A stretch of 64,000 bases of DNA from Nocardia tengchongensis (GCF_018362975.1 NZ_CP074371.1:744001-808000); one strand, 5' to 3'; shown: positions 17,539-26,018, numbered from the stretch's first letter. The notes: generated by a model from the sequence alone, not told the origin. Translations and numbers: made by a program.

Positions 17539-18177
17539 TCAGCTCAACAGCCCGAGTTCACGCACCCGCACCCCGAGCTGGAAGCGGGTGCTGACCTCGA
17601 ACCGGGCCATGAGCTGGGCGACATAGCGCCGATAAGTGCGCAGCGACACCCCGAGCGCCCGCGCCGCCGTCTCGTCCTTGGCCCCGGAGTGGAGCTGCTC
17701 GACCACCGCCAAGGCGACCGAGTCCAGGCCGTCCCGCAGCTCCAGGTGGTCCCGCAACCTCCGCGCCGAATGCCAGGTGCTGGTGGCGAACTGGTGCACC
17801 ACCCCGAGCAAGGCGGGCTCGGCCACCAGATACCCGCGCGGCTGCTGCCCCGGCGCGGCCGCCCACAGCGCCGCCCGCTCCCGATCGACGATCAAGGCAT
17901 TGCAGAAGTCCGTATCGGTGACCCGGATCTGCGAGCCGAGCGTGAACTGCCGCAGCACCGACTGCCGGCCCCGGCTACCCACGTAGGCCGTCGACAACAG
18001 CAGCCGCACCTTCTTCCCGGCCTCGTGCAACTGCCGGAAAACCGTGTCCTCCGCACCGTATTCGGTCTCCGGCCGCACCGGCCGGGCGATGGCCATGACG
18101 GCTTCGTGGCGCACTCCCACCAGCATGCGGCGCAGATTCTCCGCCCACTGCTCGTCCGCGTTCAGCTCGACGGTCAC
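17539..18177 (-). CDS. HTH regulator with PLD-like sensor region and LuxR-type C-terminus
   Basis: Regulator of 212 aa. Residues about 1-130 form a TrmB/phospholipase-D-like sensor region without known ligand (VRLLLSTAYVGSRGRQSVLR, CNALIVDRERAALWAA). The C-terminus is a LuxR-like helix-turn-helix: AARALGVSLRTYRRYVAQLM, then ARFEVSTRFQLGVRVRELGL. This domain order is common in actinobacterial one-component regulators. The GTG at 18177 is chosen because GGGGGAGGGG stands just upstream; the longer open frame to 18495 overlaps the sigma-factor gene. It is convergent with the ligase gene. Confidence 0.75.
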   Translation of the reverse strand: MTVELNADEQWAENLRRMLVGVRHEAVMAIARPVRPETEYGAEDTVFRQLHEAGKKVRLLLSTAYVGSRGRQSVLRQFTLGSQIRVTDTDFCNALIVDRERAALWAAAPGQQPRGYLVAEPALLGVVHQFATSTWHSARRLRDHLELRDGLDSVALAVVEQLHSGAKDETAARALGVSLRTYRRYVAQLMARFEVSTRFQLGVRVRELGLLS

Positions 18178-18227
18178 GACGCCCCTCCCCCGGGCTGCGG
18201 CGCCCGTGAACTCCCGTGCCGGAGAGC

Positions 18228-19223
18228 CTAGTTCGGGCGCAGCTCCGGGGGGAGACCGAAGAGCGGGAACAGCTTCTCGGTGTCGAGGAAGAAGGTGAGA
18301 CCGGAGATGCGGTCGCCGTCCAGCTCGAGGGTCGTGATGGACCACGGGATCCAGACGCCGGGCTCGTCGCCGGGCTTGTAGTGGCCGAAGGCGGGCAGGC
18401 CGTTGGCGCCGCCGAGCGGGACCAGGCGGGAATCGCGGCAGGCCTGACCGGTGCCCAGCATGAAGGCCGCCACGTTCTCCGGACCCGAGACCCACAGCGA
18501 GAACGGCGGCATGGACAGCGCCACATCGGCTTTCAGCAGTTCGGTGAGCGCGCCCATGTCGTAGGCCTCGAAGGCCTTCACGAAATCGTCGACCAGCTTG
18601 CGCTGCTGCTCGTTGCGCTCGTCGAACGGATCGGAGACCGTCGCGGTCTCCTGCACCTTCGACATGGTGGCGCGGGCGCGCTGCAGGGCGCTGTTCACCG
18701 AGGCGGGCGAGACGTTCAGCATGTCCGCGGTCTCACCGGCGGAGAAACGCAGCACCTCGCGCATGATCAGGATGGCGCGCTGGCTGGCGGGCAGATGCTG
18801 CACCGCGGCGACGAAGGCCAGGCGCAGGGTGTCCTTGGTGCTGGCGGCCTCGGCCGGGTCGGCGCCGAAGGCCAGCGCGTTCGGAATCGGTTCCACCCAC
18901 ACGTAATCCGGCTCCGGCGGGGGCAGTTGCGAATCGGGCGTGGAGGGGCCGTTGAGGTCCATCGGCCGGGCCCGCCGCTGCGGCCCGTCGAGCATATCGA
19001 GACAGACATTGGTGGCGATCTTGTACAGCCAGGACCGCACGCTGGCGCGACCCTCGAACGAGTCGTAGGACTTCCACGCCCGGGTGAAGGTCTCCTGCAC
19101 CGCGTCCTCGGCCTCGAACGAGGACCCGAGCATTCGATACGCGTACGCGCACAACTCGCGCCGATGCGACTCGAAAGACCGCAGTACATCATCCGATACG
19201 GCGCCGCCTGCCTTCTCGCTCAT
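18228..19223 (-). CDS. ECF sigma factor with fused SnoaL/NTF2-like C-terminal domain (SigG-type)
   Basis: Extracytoplasmic-function sigma factor of 331 aa. Region sigma2 is visible (RMLGSSFEAEDAVQETFTRA, SWLYKIATNVCLDML) and region sigma4 (HLPASQRAILIMREVLRFSA, ETADMLNVSPASVNSALQRA). The last 120 residues form an NTF2/SnoaL-like fold (DDFVKAFEAYDMGALTELLK), as in SigG/SigJ-like families where the extra domain regulates activity without a classical anti-sigma factor; no anti-sigma gene is adjacent. Start ATG at 19223; the open frame upstream lacks similarity. It is followed downstream on the same strand by the LuxR-type regulator. Confidence 0.87.
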   Translation of the reverse strand: MSEKAGGAVSDDVLRSFESHRRELCAYAYRMLGSSFEAEDAVQETFTRAWKSYDSFEGRASVRSWLYKIATNVCLDMLDGPQRRARPMDLNGPSTPDSQLPPPEPDYVWVEPIPNALAFGADPAEAASTKDTLRLAFVAAVQHLPASQRAILIMREVLRFSAGETADMLNVSPASVNSALQRARATMSKVQETATVSDPFDERNEQQRKLVDDFVKAFEAYDMGALTELLKADVALSMPPFSLWVSGPENVAAFMLGTGQACRDSRLVPLGGANGLPAFGHYKPGDEPGVWIPWSITTLELDGDRISGLTFFLDTEKLFPLFGLPPELRPN

Positions 19224-19271
19224 GCCTGACAGCCTCGCACAGCCCACCGACAAGAAACAGTCGTCGAACGA

Positions 19272-19306
19272 CCGATGCCCGCCTGCGGTGCGCAGGCGGG
19301 CATCGG
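19272..19306 (-). terminator. Hairpin terminator downstream of fadD19
   Basis: A 15-base stem (CCGATGCCCGCCTGC / GCAGGCGGGCATCGG) with a five-base loop begins 11 bases past the fadD19 stop on the minus strand. The following bases are TCGTTCG, without a long T-run. Confidence 0.7.
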
Positions 19307-19316
19307 CTTTCAGCAC

Positions 19317-20962
19317 TTACTTGGAGGAAGCCTGGGCGTGGTTGTCGGCCTCGCGGGCTTCGGTCTCGGACTTGGCCCACTTGTAGTCCGGCTTGCCGGC
19401 GGGCGAGCGCTTGATCTCGTCCACGTACCACAGGCTGCGCGGCATCTTGTAGGAGGAGATCTCCTTGACCAGGGTCGGGCGCAGCTCCTCGAGGGTCGGG
19501 CGGGCCTCGCCGCGGCAGGCCACGACCGCGACCACGCGGTTGCCCCAACGCTCGTCCGGCACACCGACGACCAGCGCGTCGAACACGTCCGGGTGCGCCT
19601 TGAGCGCGCCCTCGACCTCCTCGGGGAAGATCTTCTCGCCACCGGAGTTGATCGACACCGAACCGCGGCCGAGCATGGTGACGGTGCCGTCCTCCTCCAC
19701 CCGGGCGAAGTCGCCGGGGATGGAGTAGCGCTTGCCGTTGAAGGTCTTGAAGGTCTCGGCGGTCTTCACCGGGTCGTTGTAGTAACCGATCGGGATGTTG
19801 CCGGTGCGGGCGATCATGCCGACCTGGCCGGAGCCGGGGGCGACCTCGTTGCCCTCCTCGTCGATGACCTTGGTAGAGCCGTCGATCTTCACGCGCGGGC
19901 CGCCGGTGTGGGTGGCGCCCTTGGTGGCCACGGCCAGACCGCCGAAGCCGGTCTCGGACGCGCCGATGGAGTCGGTGATCAGCGCGTTCGGGAAGCGCTC
20001 GATGAACTCGTCCTTGAGCACGGGCGAGAACAGCGCCGCGCTGCTGGCCAGCACCCACAGCGCCGAATGGTCGTAGGGCGCACCGGTTTCCGGGTTGCCC
20101 TCGGCGAGCGCGTCCAGGATCGGGCGGGCCATGGCGTCGCCGGTAATGAAGATCATGTTGACGCCGTGGTTCTGGACCGCGCGGCAGACGCCGTGGCCGC
20201 TGAACTCGGGCAGCATGACGGCCTTGCCGCCGTCGAAGAGGCTGTGCAGGGTCGCGGTGAACGCGCCGCCGTGGATCAGCGGCGGGATCGGGTAGCGCAC
20301 CATGGGCGCGTTGCCGCTGGCGCCGCCCTTGGACTGCTGCCACTCGTCCTCGACGAATTCACCGGTGTAGAAGTTGATGCCGCCGCCGAGCACGCGCCAC
20401 CAGTCCTCCTGCCGCCACATGACGCCCTTGGGCATGCCGGTGGTGCCACCGGTGTAGATCATCATGATGTCGTCGGAGGTGCGGTCCTCGAAGTCGCGTT
20501 CGCCGTGCGAGGAGGCCAGGGCCGCCTCGTATTCGACGGCGCTCGGGGGCAGCGGCAGGTCGGTGCCGTCCTCGACGGTGAGGACCGTCTTGATCGCGGG
20601 CACGTTCGGCAGCACGTTGGCCACCTTGTCGCTGTAGCGACGCTCGTGCAGCAGCGCGACCATGTCCGAGTTCTCGAAGATGTACTGCAACTCGTTCTCA
20701 ACGTAGCGGTAGTTCACGTTGATCATGACTGCCCGCGCCTTGAAGATCGCCACCATGGCCTCCACGGCCTCGATGGTGTTGCGCGAGTAGACGCCGACCT
20801 TGTCACCGGCTGCACGCCCTGTTCCCGCAGGTAGTGCGCCAGACGGTTGGCCCGGTCCTCCAGCTCGGCGTAGGTGACCGAGCGGGTGTCGTCAACCAGT
20901 GCGACACGTTCGGGCATGAGGTCGATGGTGTGCTCGACAAGGTCCGCAATGTTGTAGCTCAC
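19317..20962 (-). CDS. fadD19: Steroid-24-oyl-CoA ligase FadD19, interrupted by one frameshift
   Basis: FadD19 activates the C26/C24 sterol side-chain acid to its CoA ester and is essential for C24-branched sterols in Rhodococcus. The N-terminal part (VSYNIADLVEHTIDLMPERV) and the rest (DKVGVYSRNTIEAVEAM onward) are in different frames. They join if one base is restored in the CCGG at about 20806-20809, after GVQP, giving 548 aa, the length of M. tuberculosis FadD19. The motifs MIYTGGTTGMPKGVMWRQED, IGASETGFGG and GRGSVSINSGGEKIFPEEVE are intact. The GTG at 20962 is the start, with a TATTTT element seven bases upstream next to a KstR box. A sequencing error is more likely than inactivation. 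Confidence 0.88.
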
Positions 20963-20973
20963 AGGGACCAAAA

Positions 20974-20987
20974 TAGAACGTGTTCTT
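20974..20987. promoter_or_regulatory. KstR operator of fadD19
   Basis: TAGAACGTGTTCTT fits the KstR core AAC-nn-GTT with the first T; the last position is T instead of A. It ends 11 bases before the fadD19 GTG and overlaps the presumed -10 element. Confidence 0.85.
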
Positions 20988-21086
20988 GTGTGTGACAAGC
21001 CACTGTTTTCGCACCCGTCCCACTGAGCGGGCGTGCCCCCGGTCACAGAGTACGGCGACGTACTCCCGGAAGGGAACAATCCGGAA

Positions 21087-21115
21087 GAGTGCGCCCCGCT
21101 CAGCGGGGCGCACTC
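21087..21115 (-). terminator. Hairpin terminator downstream of the LLM oxidoreductase gene
   Basis: GAGTGCGCCCCGC and GCGGGGCGCACTC form a perfect 13-base stem with a three-base loop, 18 bases past the stop at 21133. A second small perfect hairpin (GAGTACG-GCGA-CGTACTC) lies at 21048-21065. Confidence 0.75.
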
Positions 21116-21132
21116 GGGCCGATCACGCCTCG

Positions 21133-22170
21133 TCAGGACTCGATGAGCGGACGCAGCTTCTCGAACTGCTCCATATCGCGAACGCCGACCAGCATCATGG
21201 TGACCCCGGCCTGCTCCCACACCTTCAACTGCTCGCGCACCTGCGCCTCGTTGCCGATGATCGTGGTGTCGAGGATCAGCTCGTCGGGCACCACCGCGGC
21301 CGCCTCGTCCTTGCGGCCGGTGCGGAACAGTCGGGTGATCTCGTCGACCTGCTCGCCGTAACCCATGCGGCGATACACCTCGGCGTGGAAGTTGAGTTCC
21401 TCCGCGCCCATGCCGCCGATGTAGAGCGCCATGAACGGCCGCAGCCGATCCAGTTCGGCCTTGGGATCGTCGGTGAGGATCACCTGGGCGGTGGCGGCGA
21501 TCTCGAAGTCCTCGCGCGAACGCCGCGCGCCCGGACGCGAGAAGCCCTCGTCGAGCCATTCGTTGTACATGTCGGCCAGGCGCGGCGTGTAGTAGATGGC
21601 CAGCCAGCCGTCCGCGATCTCCGCGGTCATCGCGACGTTCTTGGGGCCCTCTGCGCCGAGCCAGATCGGGATGTCCGAGCGCAGCGGGTGGGTGATCGAC
21701 TTGAGCGGCTTGCCGAATCCGGTGGCGCCGGGACCGGCGTAGGGCAGCGGGTAGTGCGGGCCCGCGCTGGTCACCTTGTCCTCCCGGGCCAGCACCTGCC
21801 GCACGATCGAGACGTATTCACGGGTGCGGGCGAGCGGCTTGGCGAAGGGCTGGCCGTACCAGCCCTCGACCACCTGCGGCCCGGAGACGCCGAGGCCGAG
21901 GATATGCCGGCCGCCGCTGAGGTGATCGATGGTCAGCGCGGCCATGGCGGTCGCGGTGGGGGTGCGGGCCGACATCTGCACGACCGAGGTGCCCAGCCGC
22001 ACCCGGCTGGTGTCGGAGCCGTACCAGGCCAGCGGAGTGAAGGCGTCCGAGCCCCACGACTCGGCGGTGAAGACGGCGTCGAAGCCGGTCTCCTCCGCGG
22101 CCGCGATCAGCTCCCGCGTATTGGCGGGCGGCTGCGCGCCCCAATATCCCAGTTGCAAGCCAAAGCGCAT
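21133..22170 (-). CDS. LLM-class F420-dependent oxidoreductase (Rv3520c-like)
   Basis: Luciferase-like monooxygenase-fold protein of 345 aa, in the same relative place as Rv3520c (between fadD19 and the DUF35-ltp4-ltp3 genes). The TIM-barrel start MRFGLQLGYWGAQPP, the segment FTAESWGSDAFTPLAWYGSD and LSGGRHILGLGVSGPQVVEG are typical of F420-dependent members. The reaction on the sterol pathway is not established; a role in side-chain or ring reduction is inferred from conserved synteny. The ATG at 22170 has the ribosome site GGAAGGA. It diverges from the DUF35 gene over a 93-base region containing a KstR box. Confidence 0.85.
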   Translation of the reverse strand: MRFGLQLGYWGAQPPANTRELIAAAEETGFDAVFTAESWGSDAFTPLAWYGSDTSRVRLGTSVVQMSARTPTATAMAALTIDHLSGGRHILGLGVSGPQVVEGWYGQPFAKPLARTREYVSIVRQVLAREDKVTSAGPHYPLPYAGPGATGFGKPLKSITHPLRSDIPIWLGAEGPKNVAMTAEIADGWLAIYYTPRLADMYNEWLDEGFSRPGARRSREDFEIAATAQVILTDDPKAELDRLRPFMALYIGGMGAEELNFHAEVYRRMGYGEQVDEITRLFRTGRKDEAAAVVPDELILDTTIIGNEAQVREQLKVWEQAGVTMMLVGVRDMEQFEKLRPLIES

Positions 22171-22240
22171 TTCCGTGTTCCTTCCTAGAACATTCGGGAC
22201 CGGTCGTCAGGGCCGCAGCCCGTACTCTTGCCACCGTCAC

Positions 22241-22254
22241 TAGAACCTGTTCTA
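22241..22254. promoter_or_regulatory. KstR operator, divergent promoter of the LLM and DUF35-ltp4-ltp3 genes
   Basis: TAGAACCTGTTCTA matches TnnAACnnGTTnnA exactly, and its outer five bases on each side form a perfect inverted repeat (TAGAA/TTCTA). It lies nine bases before the DUF35 gene start and 70 bases before the oxidoreductase start. Confidence 0.92.
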
Positions 22255-22263
22255 CTCGATCTC

Positions 22264-23229
22264 GTGACTCTGGGGAACACCGAAGTACTGTCCGCACCGC
22301 TGCGGATGCAATTCGACTACACCCGCTCCACCGGTCCGACCATCGGGCGCTTCCTCACGGAACTGCGCGCCGGCAAGGTCATCGGGGTGCGGGGTTCCGA
22401 CGGGCGCGTCATCGTGCCGCCCGCGGAATACGATCCGAAGACCGCGGAACCGCTGACGGAATTCGTCGACGTCTCCGACGTCGGCACCGTGCAGACCTGG
22501 TCCTGGGTGGCCGAACCGCTGCCGAGCCAGCCGTTCGACCGGCCCTTCGCCTACGCGCTGATCAAGCTGGACGGCGCCGACACCGCCATCCTGCACGCGG
22601 TGGATGTGGCGAGCCCCGCCGACATCTCGACCGGCATGCGCGTGCGCGCCCGCTGGGCCGCCGAGCGCACCGGGCACATCCACGACATCGTGGCCTTCGA
22701 ACCGGGTGACACCTCCAACGCGCCGGCGGCTGCCGCCGACGACGCAGAGCCTGTCACCGGCATCGTGACCCCGGTCGACTTCTCGATCAAGCACACCGCC
22801 GCACCGCAGGAAGCCGTCTTCCTGAAGGGCCTGATGGAGGGCAAGCTGCTCGGCGCGCGCGCCAAGCTCGACGGCAAGGTGTACTTCCCGCCGCGTGGCG
22901 CCGACCCGCGCGACGGCTCGCCGACCGACGACTTCGTCGAGGTGTCCGACAAGGGCATCGTGACCACCTTCTGCATCGTGAACGTGCCGTTCATGGGCCA
23001 GCGCCTCAAGCCCCCGTACGTCGCCGCATACGTGCTGCTCGACGGCGCGGACATCCCCTTCCTGCACCTGGTGCTCGGCGTCGACGCGAGCGAGGTCCGG
23101 ATGGGCATGCGAATCGAGGCGGTGTGGAAGCCGCGCGAGGAGTGGGGCCTGTCCATGGCCAATATCGACCACTTCCGGCCGACCGGCGAGCCCGACGCCG
23201 ACTACGACAGCTTCGCGCACCACCTGTAG
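22264..23229 (+). CDS. Tandem DUF35 (zinc-ribbon/OB-fold) protein, Rv3521-like
   Basis: Protein of 321 aa made of two DUF35-type units. Unit one spans about residues 10-150 (MQFDYTRSTGPTIGRFLTEL, ADTAILHAVDV) and unit two about 175-305 (VFLKGLMEGKLLGARAKLDG, ADIPFLHLVLG). DUF35 proteins pair with SCP-x thiolase-like proteins: ChsH2-Ltp2 is the known aldolase complex, so this one probably serves the Ltp4/Ltp3 pair encoded next. The usual zinc-ribbon cysteines are not seen. An upstream TTG frame start at 22228 would place the KstR box inside the gene, so the GTG at 22264 is preferred. Confidence 0.83.
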   Translation: MTLGNTEVLSAPLRMQFDYTRSTGPTIGRFLTELRAGKVIGVRGSDGRVIVPPAEYDPKTAEPLTEFVDVSDVGTVQTWSWVAEPLPSQPFDRPFAYALIKLDGADTAILHAVDVASPADISTGMRVRARWAAERTGHIHDIVAFEPGDTSNAPAAAADDAEPVTGIVTPVDFSIKHTAAPQEAVFLKGLMEGKLLGARAKLDGKVYFPPRGADPRDGSPTDDFVEVSDKGIVTTFCIVNVPFMGQRLKPPYVAAYVLLDGADIPFLHLVLGVDASEVRMGMRIEAVWKPREEWGLSMANIDHFRPTGEPDADYDSFAHHL

Positions 23230-23245
23230 AGAGGCGCTGAATACC

Positions 23246-24283
23246 TTGAGTAACACAGCAACTGACATCGCGGTGGTGGGATTCGCCCACGCACCGCACG
23301 TGCCGGAGACCTTTGGCACCACCAATGGCGTGGAGATGCTCGCGCCGTGCTTCCGGGAGCTCGAGCAGAAGCTGGGCGTCGGCGTCGCCGATATCGACTT
23401 CTGGTGCTCGGGCTCCTCGGATTACCTTGCGGGCCGCGCGTTCTCGTTCATCTCGGCGATCGACTCCATTGGCGCGGTGCCGCCGATCAACGAGTCGCAC
23501 GTGGAGATGGACGCGGCCTGGGCGCTGTACGAGGCCTGGGTGAAACTCCGCTCCGGACAGGCGAAGACGGCGCTGGTCTACGGTTTCGGCAAGTCGTCGG
23601 CCGGCACCCTGCGCCAGATCCTGGGTCTGCAGACCGACCCGTACCTGGTCGCGCCGCTGGGCGTGGACTCGCTGTCCATGGCCGGACTGCAGGCTCGCGC
23701 GGGCCTGGACGCGGGCCGCTGGACCGAGGCCGACATGGCCGCCGTCGCCGCCCGCACCACCGGCGGTGACATCGACAAGCTGCTGGCCGCACCGAAGATC
23801 AACGATCCGCTGCGCGCCCACGACATCGCGCCCATCACCGACGGCGCCGCCGCCATCGTGCTGGCCGTCGGCGACCGGGCCCGCGAACTGTGCGAGCGTC
23901 CGGCCTGGCTGACCGGCATGGCGCACTACATCGACTCCCCCGTGCTGGGCGCCCGCGACCTCACCGTCTCGGAGTCCGCTGCCAAGGCGGCGAACGCCGT
24001 AACCGGCGGCGACACAAGCGGTTTCGATATCGCCGAGCTGCACGCGCAGTTCACCCACGAAGAGCTGATCCTGAAGCAGGCCATCGGCCTGAACGGAGAC
24101 ACCCGGATCAACCCGTCCGGCGGCGCGCTGTCGGGCAACCCCATGTTCGCGGCCGGCCTGGAGCGCATCGGCTTCGCCGCCCGCGAAATCATCAATGGCA
24201 CCGCGAATCGTGCACTGGCGCATGCCGCCAGCGGCCCCGCGTTGCAGCAGAACCTGGTGGCCACCCTGGAGGCACGTTCATGA
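23246..24283 (+). CDS. ltp4: Thiolase-like sterol carrier protein Ltp4
   Basis: SCP-x-type thiolase-like protein of 345 aa, orthologue position of Rv3522. The thiolase fold is clear (ITDGAAAIVLAVGDRARELC; NPSGGALSGNPMFAAGLERI), but the catalytic Cys of thiolases is missing. Tyrosine-bearing segments found in its partner are replaced (AELHAQ in place of AEIYVP, AHAASG in place of GHAYGG). Ltp3 and Ltp4 were shown to be needed for C24-branched side-chain cleavage in Rhodococcus. The start is TTG at 23246 with AGAGG upstream. Its stop overlaps the ltp3 start by four bases (ATGA). Confidence 0.86.
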   Translation: MSNTATDIAVVGFAHAPHVPETFGTTNGVEMLAPCFRELEQKLGVGVADIDFWCSGSSDYLAGRAFSFISAIDSIGAVPPINESHVEMDAAWALYEAWVKLRSGQAKTALVYGFGKSSAGTLRQILGLQTDPYLVAPLGVDSLSMAGLQARAGLDAGRWTEADMAAVAARTTGGDIDKLLAAPKINDPLRAHDIAPITDGAAAIVLAVGDRARELCERPAWLTGMAHYIDSPVLGARDLTVSESAAKAANAVTGGDTSGFDIAELHAQFTHEELILKQAIGLNGDTRINPSGGALSGNPMFAAGLERIGFAAREIINGTANRALAHAASGPALQQNLVATLEARS

Positions 24284-25446
24284 GCTACGCAGCTGCCGTC
24301 CTCGGCACCGGTCAGACCCATCACGTGACCAAACGGTCCGATGTATCGATGGCCGGGATGATCCGCGAGGCCATCGACCGGGCGCTCACGGACTCCGGCC
24401 TGACCATGGCCGATATCGATGCCGTCGTCATCGGCAAGGCCCCCGACTTCTTCGAGGGCTCCATGATGCCGGAGCTGTTCCTCTCGGATGCCCTGGGCGC
24501 CACCGGAAAACCGCTGCTCCGCGTGCACACCGCCGGTTCCGTCGGCGGCTCCACCGCCGTCGTCGCGGCCAACCAGGTGCAGGCCGGCGTGCATCGCCGG
24601 GTGCTGGCCGTCGCGTGGGAGAAGCAGTCCGAGTCCAACGCCATGTGGGCGCTGTCGAACCCGGTGCCGTTCACCATGCCGGTCGGCGCGGGCGCGGGCG
24701 GCTACTTCGCCCCGCACGTGCGCGCCTACATCCGCCGCTCCAACGCGCCGCTGCACGTGGGCGCCATGGTCGCGGTGAAGGATCGCCGCAACGGCGCGCG
24801 CAACCCGTTCGCGCACCTGCACCAGCCCGATATCACCGTGGAATCGGTGATGGCGTCCCAGATGCTGTGGGACCCCATCCGTTTCGACGAGACCTGCCCG
24901 TCCTCGGACGGCGCCTGCGCCATCGTGATCGGTGACGAGGAATCCGCCAAGGCCGTCGAAGCGCAGGGCAAGAAGGTGGCGTGGGTGCACGGCACCGCGA
25001 TGCGCACCGAGCCGCTGGCCTACGCGGGCCGCGACCAGGTGAACCCGCAGGCCGGTCAGGCCGCGGCGAAGGCGCTGTGGCAGCAGGCCGGGATCACCAA
25101 CCCGCTCGACGAGATCGACGCCGCCGAAATCTATGTCCCCTTCTCGTGGTTCGAGCCCATGTGGCTGGAGAACCTGGGCTTCATGCCCGAGGGTGAGGGC
25201 TGGAAGCTCACCGACGCCGGCGAGACCGCCATCGGCGGAAAGCTGCCGGTCAACCCGTCGGGCGGCGTGCTGTCCTCCAACCCGATCGGCGCGTCCGGCA
25301 TGATCCGCTTCGCCGAGGCCGCCAAGCAGGTCATGGGCCGCGCGGGCGACTACCAGGTGGAGAACGCGCGCAAGGCCTTCGGCCACGCGTACGGCGGTGG
25401 CTCGCAGTACTTCTCGATGTGGGTCGTGGGAAGCGAACAGCGATGA
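24280..25446 (+). CDS. ltp3: Thiolase-like side-chain aldolase Ltp3
   Basis: SCP-x thiolase-like protein of 388 aa, orthologue position of Rv3523. The segment HTAGSVGGSTA replaces the thiolase nucleophile Cys by Ser87, so it should not catalyse thiolysis. Tyr285 (AEIYVPFSWFEP) and Tyr371 (GHAYGGGSQ) lie where the related Ltp2 aldolase has functionally important tyrosines. It is therefore called a retro-aldol lyase of the C24-branched sterol side chain, acting with Ltp4 and the DUF35 protein. The longer open frame from 23890 overlaps ltp4 and is not used. Its stop overlaps the NTF2-like gene by four bases. Confidence 0.87.
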   Translation: MSYAAAVLGTGQTHHVTKRSDVSMAGMIREAIDRALTDSGLTMADIDAVVIGKAPDFFEGSMMPELFLSDALGATGKPLLRVHTAGSVGGSTAVVAANQVQAGVHRRVLAVAWEKQSESNAMWALSNPVPFTMPVGAGAGGYFAPHVRAYIRRSNAPLHVGAMVAVKDRRNGARNPFAHLHQPDITVESVMASQMLWDPIRFDETCPSSDGACAIVIGDEESAKAVEAQGKKVAWVHGTAMRTEPLAYAGRDQVNPQAGQAAAKALWQQAGITNPLDEIDAAEIYVPFSWFEPMWLENLGFMPEGEGWKLTDAGETAIGGKLPVNPSGGVLSSNPIGASGMIRFAEAAKQVMGRAGDYQVENARKAFGHAYGGGSQYFSMWVVGSEQR

Positions 25447-25859
25447 CCACCACCACCGAGCACCCCGCGCGGGTGGCGGGCGCGGCTTCGCAGGCCGCGG
25501 TCCGCGCCAAGGACAAGGCCGCCTGGGTGGCCTTGTTCGCCGCCGACGGGATCGTGGAGGACCCGGTCGGTCCGTCGTTCTTCGATCCCGATGGCGTGGG
25601 ACACCGTGGCGCGGAAGCGATCGCGGCGTTCTGGGACAAGGCGATCGCCCAGACCGAGTCGATCGAGTTCCTCTTCGACGACTCGTTCGCGTGCGGGCGT
25701 GAGGTGGCCTACACCGGCCGCATCCGCACCACCATGGGCGGGCACATCATCGATGCCGAAGGCGTCTTCACCTACAAGGTGGACGAGGACGGCAAAATCC
25801 TTGCCCTGCGCGCGTTCTGGGAAACCGACCGCGCCATGGCAACTCTCAAACCTCGCTGA
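25443..25859 (+). CDS. NTF2/ketosteroid-isomerase-like protein
   Basis: Protein of 138 aa with the NTF2 fold of steroid delta-isomerases. The segment WVALFAADGIVEDPVG strongly resembles Comamonas KSI around catalytic Asp38, and Asp40 here is its equivalent. By eye alignment the KSI oxyanion-hole residues Tyr14 and Asp99 are not conserved (Ser and Gly at those places), so classical isomerase activity is doubtful; a hydratase, binding or chaperone role is possible. It is translationally coupled to ltp3 (ATGA), which ties it to C24-branched side-chain breakdown. Confidence 0.8.
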   Translation: MTTTTEHPARVAGAASQAAVRAKDKAAWVALFAADGIVEDPVGPSFFDPDGVGHRGAEAIAAFWDKAIAQTESIEFLFDDSFACGREVAYTGRIRTTMGGHIIDAEGVFTYKVDEDGKILALRAFWETDRAMATLKPR

Positions 25860-25865
25860 ATCTCC

Positions 25866-25904
25866 CGTGCCCCGCATGCTTTCGCATGCGGGGCACGGTT
25901 TGGT
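25866..25904 (+). terminator. Intrinsic terminator of the DUF35-ltp4-ltp3-NTF2 operon
   Basis: A perfect 14-base stem (CGTGCCCCGCATGC / GCATGCGGGGCACG) with loop TTTC begins seven bases past the stop and is followed by GTTTGGTT. Confidence 0.85.
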
Positions 25905-25922
25905 TCGGTATCCATCAAGAAC

Positions 25923-25966
25923 GAAGCGGGCGACTGGATGAGATCCAGTCGCCCGCTTCTGTTTTG
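25923..25966. terminator. Second strong hairpin between convergent NTF2-like and cyp125 genes
   Basis: GAAGCGGGCGACTGGAT pairs perfectly over 17 bases with ATCCAGTCGCCCGCTTC around a GAG loop and is followed by TGTTTTGTC on the plus strand. On the minus strand it lies 60 bases past the cyp125 stop, so it may act in both directions. Confidence 0.8.
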
Positions 25967-26018
25967 TCTCCGCCCTGAGGAGTGAGAGGGGTACAGGGCG
26001 GATCAAATCGTCGGTCGC

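Noticed and set aside
22194..22205. Second KstR box before the F420-type oxidoreductase gene
   Set aside because: Only the half TAGAAC is present; the following ATTCGG lacks the GTT half.
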